A DNA stretch of 6,656 nucleotides, taken from Comamonadaceae bacterium. GTDB taxonomy: Bacteria > Pseudomonadota > Gammaproteobacteria > Burkholderiales > Burkholderiaceae. The stretch is from assembly GCA_947484245.1 (NCBI GenBank), contig CANKOT010000124.1:1-6656 (forward strand). The letters run 5' to 3'. The position numbers and the translations under genes were made by a program. Positions 5,971 through 6,656 of this stretch are shown here, one piece after another. The notes under the pieces are model-generated. The model did no database searches. It saw nothing but the letters and a program-made list of their open reading frames with translations, and was not told where the DNA came from. Numbering within the stretch: position 1 is the stretch's first letter; each line of letters opens with the position of its first letter.

Positions 5971-6656
5971 CATGACACCCGTACAGGTTGCCACAAGCGT
6001 GGCAGCCCACTGTAAGCATCGCGTCCAAGTCGGCTTTGGCGTTTCAATGGCCTGGTGAATCAATTGCCCCATCCAAACCGACAGTCCGAATGAAACCCCT
6101 AAGCCCACTGCGTTGACGCTTATGTTTTCAGGCCAAAAATTAAAGACCACCGCACTCACTAATAAACTGACGCTGAAGTGAATGAGGAAAATGGCGTAAG
6201 AAGCGTTTGACAGCTCGCGAATCCACTTCCATTTGAAGTACTGAATGGCATTGCAATCATTTGCCTCATACCAGCACAACAACAAAGCCGTTGCAATGGC
6301 CAGCATCAGTCTGTCTCTTGGGTGGTATGCCATAGCAACAACGCCAACGATGAAAATCAGCAGCCCTAAATTTCGCACACTGAATTTGAAACCAGCGGAG
6401 CGCCACGATCCAACGCACAAACCAAGCCCATAAGCACCAAAGAAATAAGCGCCCCACATTTCACCCAAAGGATTGAGATTCCAAATAAAAATTGAACACA
6501 AGGTGAGCATCAACCAAAAGCCAAATGCCTTGCGCACGACAGAACCCTTGCCCGAAATACCTTGCCAAGCCTGTGCAAGCGACGCACAAGCCATCGCCAT
6601 TGCAAACAGTTGAAAATCTATGGCGACATACCAAACGCCCGCTGAAAAAGCTTCTA
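5959..6656 (-). CDS. Acyltransferase 3 (OafA/YrhL-type) membrane protein, C-terminal part
   Basis: The last 231 or so codons of a gene entering from the right edge; the stop is TGA at 5961-5959. The frame is open through 6656, and the ATG at 6600 is internal, because conserved-looking sequence (SAGVWYVAIDFQLFA) precedes it. This resembles the (L/V)WYLxIDFQ-type segment of acyltransferase 3 proteins, and SYAIFLIHFSVSLL further on matches their SYxxYLxHxP-like late helix. About eight hydrophobic segments are visible, consistent with a multi-pass inner-membrane enzyme. Family members O-acylate polysaccharides, lipid A sugars or other cell-surface carbohydrates; the N-terminal catalytic His region is outside the window. 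It converges on cphA with a 12-bp overlap, so it is not in the cyanophycin operon, and its substrate cannot be told from the sequence. Confidence 0.82.
   Translation of the reverse strand, partial: EAFSAGVWYVAIDFQLFAMAMACASLAQAWQGISGKGSVVRKAFGFWLMLTLCSIFIWNLNPLGEMWGAYFFGAYGLGLCVGSWRSAGFKFSVRNLGLLIFIVGVVAMAYHPRDRLMLAIATALLLCWYEANDCNAIQYFKWKWIRELSNASYAIFLIHFSVSLLVSAVVFNFWPENISVNAVGLGVSFGLSVWMGQLIHQAIETPKPTWTRCLQWAATLVATCTGVMLIG
5986..6007. terminator. Stem-loop after cphA, possible bidirectional terminator or mRNA 3' end
   Basis: GGTTGCCAC (5986-5994) pairs with GTGGCAGCC (5999-6007) around AAGC: nine pairs including one G-T wobble, starting 16 nt past the cphA stop. No T run follows on either strand, so it is not a classical intrinsic terminator. 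It lies within the last codons of the convergent acyltransferase gene, so it must also satisfy that coding sequence. Confidence 0.35.

Noticed and set aside
5959..6656. Acyltransferase as part of the cyanophycin system
   Set aside because: It is on the opposite strand, converges on cphA rather than joining its operon, and belongs to a family acting on cell-surface carbohydrates; proximity alone is not enough.

Overview
The window is a cyanophycin synthesis locus, most likely from a betaproteobacterium of the Burkholderiales (a freshwater Comamonadaceae or Burkholderiaceae member would fit). I infer this from the tandem arrangement of a short cphA-like gene followed by a full-length cphA, the divergent ABC exporter of the type found beside betaproteobacterial cphA genes, and a moderate GC content. 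The genus cannot be fixed from the sequence alone.

Layout. Positions 954-1 (minus strand) hold the first 318 codons of an ABC exporter with an unusual N-terminal extension: a possible PH-like domain, then a CxxC...CxxC zinc ribbon, then the transmembrane domain. The gene runs off the left edge. A 186-bp divergent intergenic region (955-1140) separates it from the cyanophycin genes and holds an 18-bp dyad. On the plus strand follow cphA' (1141-3318, 725 aa), a short cyanophycin-synthetase paralogue with a ruined Mur-ligase domain, and, after 66 bp, cphA (3385-5970, 861 aa), a complete cyanophycin synthetase. A membrane acyltransferase gene (6656-5959, minus, cut by the right edge) converges on cphA and overlaps its last 12 bp. 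A strong stem-loop lies just past the cphA stop.

How the genes work together. CphA makes multi-L-arginyl-poly-L-aspartate (cyanophycin), a nitrogen, carbon and energy store, using an ATP-grasp domain to add Asp and a Mur-ligase-like domain to add Arg. CphA' keeps the N-terminal domain and a mostly recognisable ATP-grasp domain, but not the Arg-adding machinery. The two proteins look complementary. CphA' carries an intact HxxEH metallopeptidase-like motif in its N domain, at the place where some cyanobacterial CphA1 enzymes have a primer-making hydrolase site. In full-length CphA the same motif reads HxxEK. The most interesting hypothesis here is therefore a two-protein system in which CphA' supplies or processes primers, or joins ready-made beta-Asp-Arg units, while CphA polymerises. 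The ABC exporter is plausibly tied to the same physiology, but its substrate is unknown. The acyltransferase has no evident link to cyanophycin.
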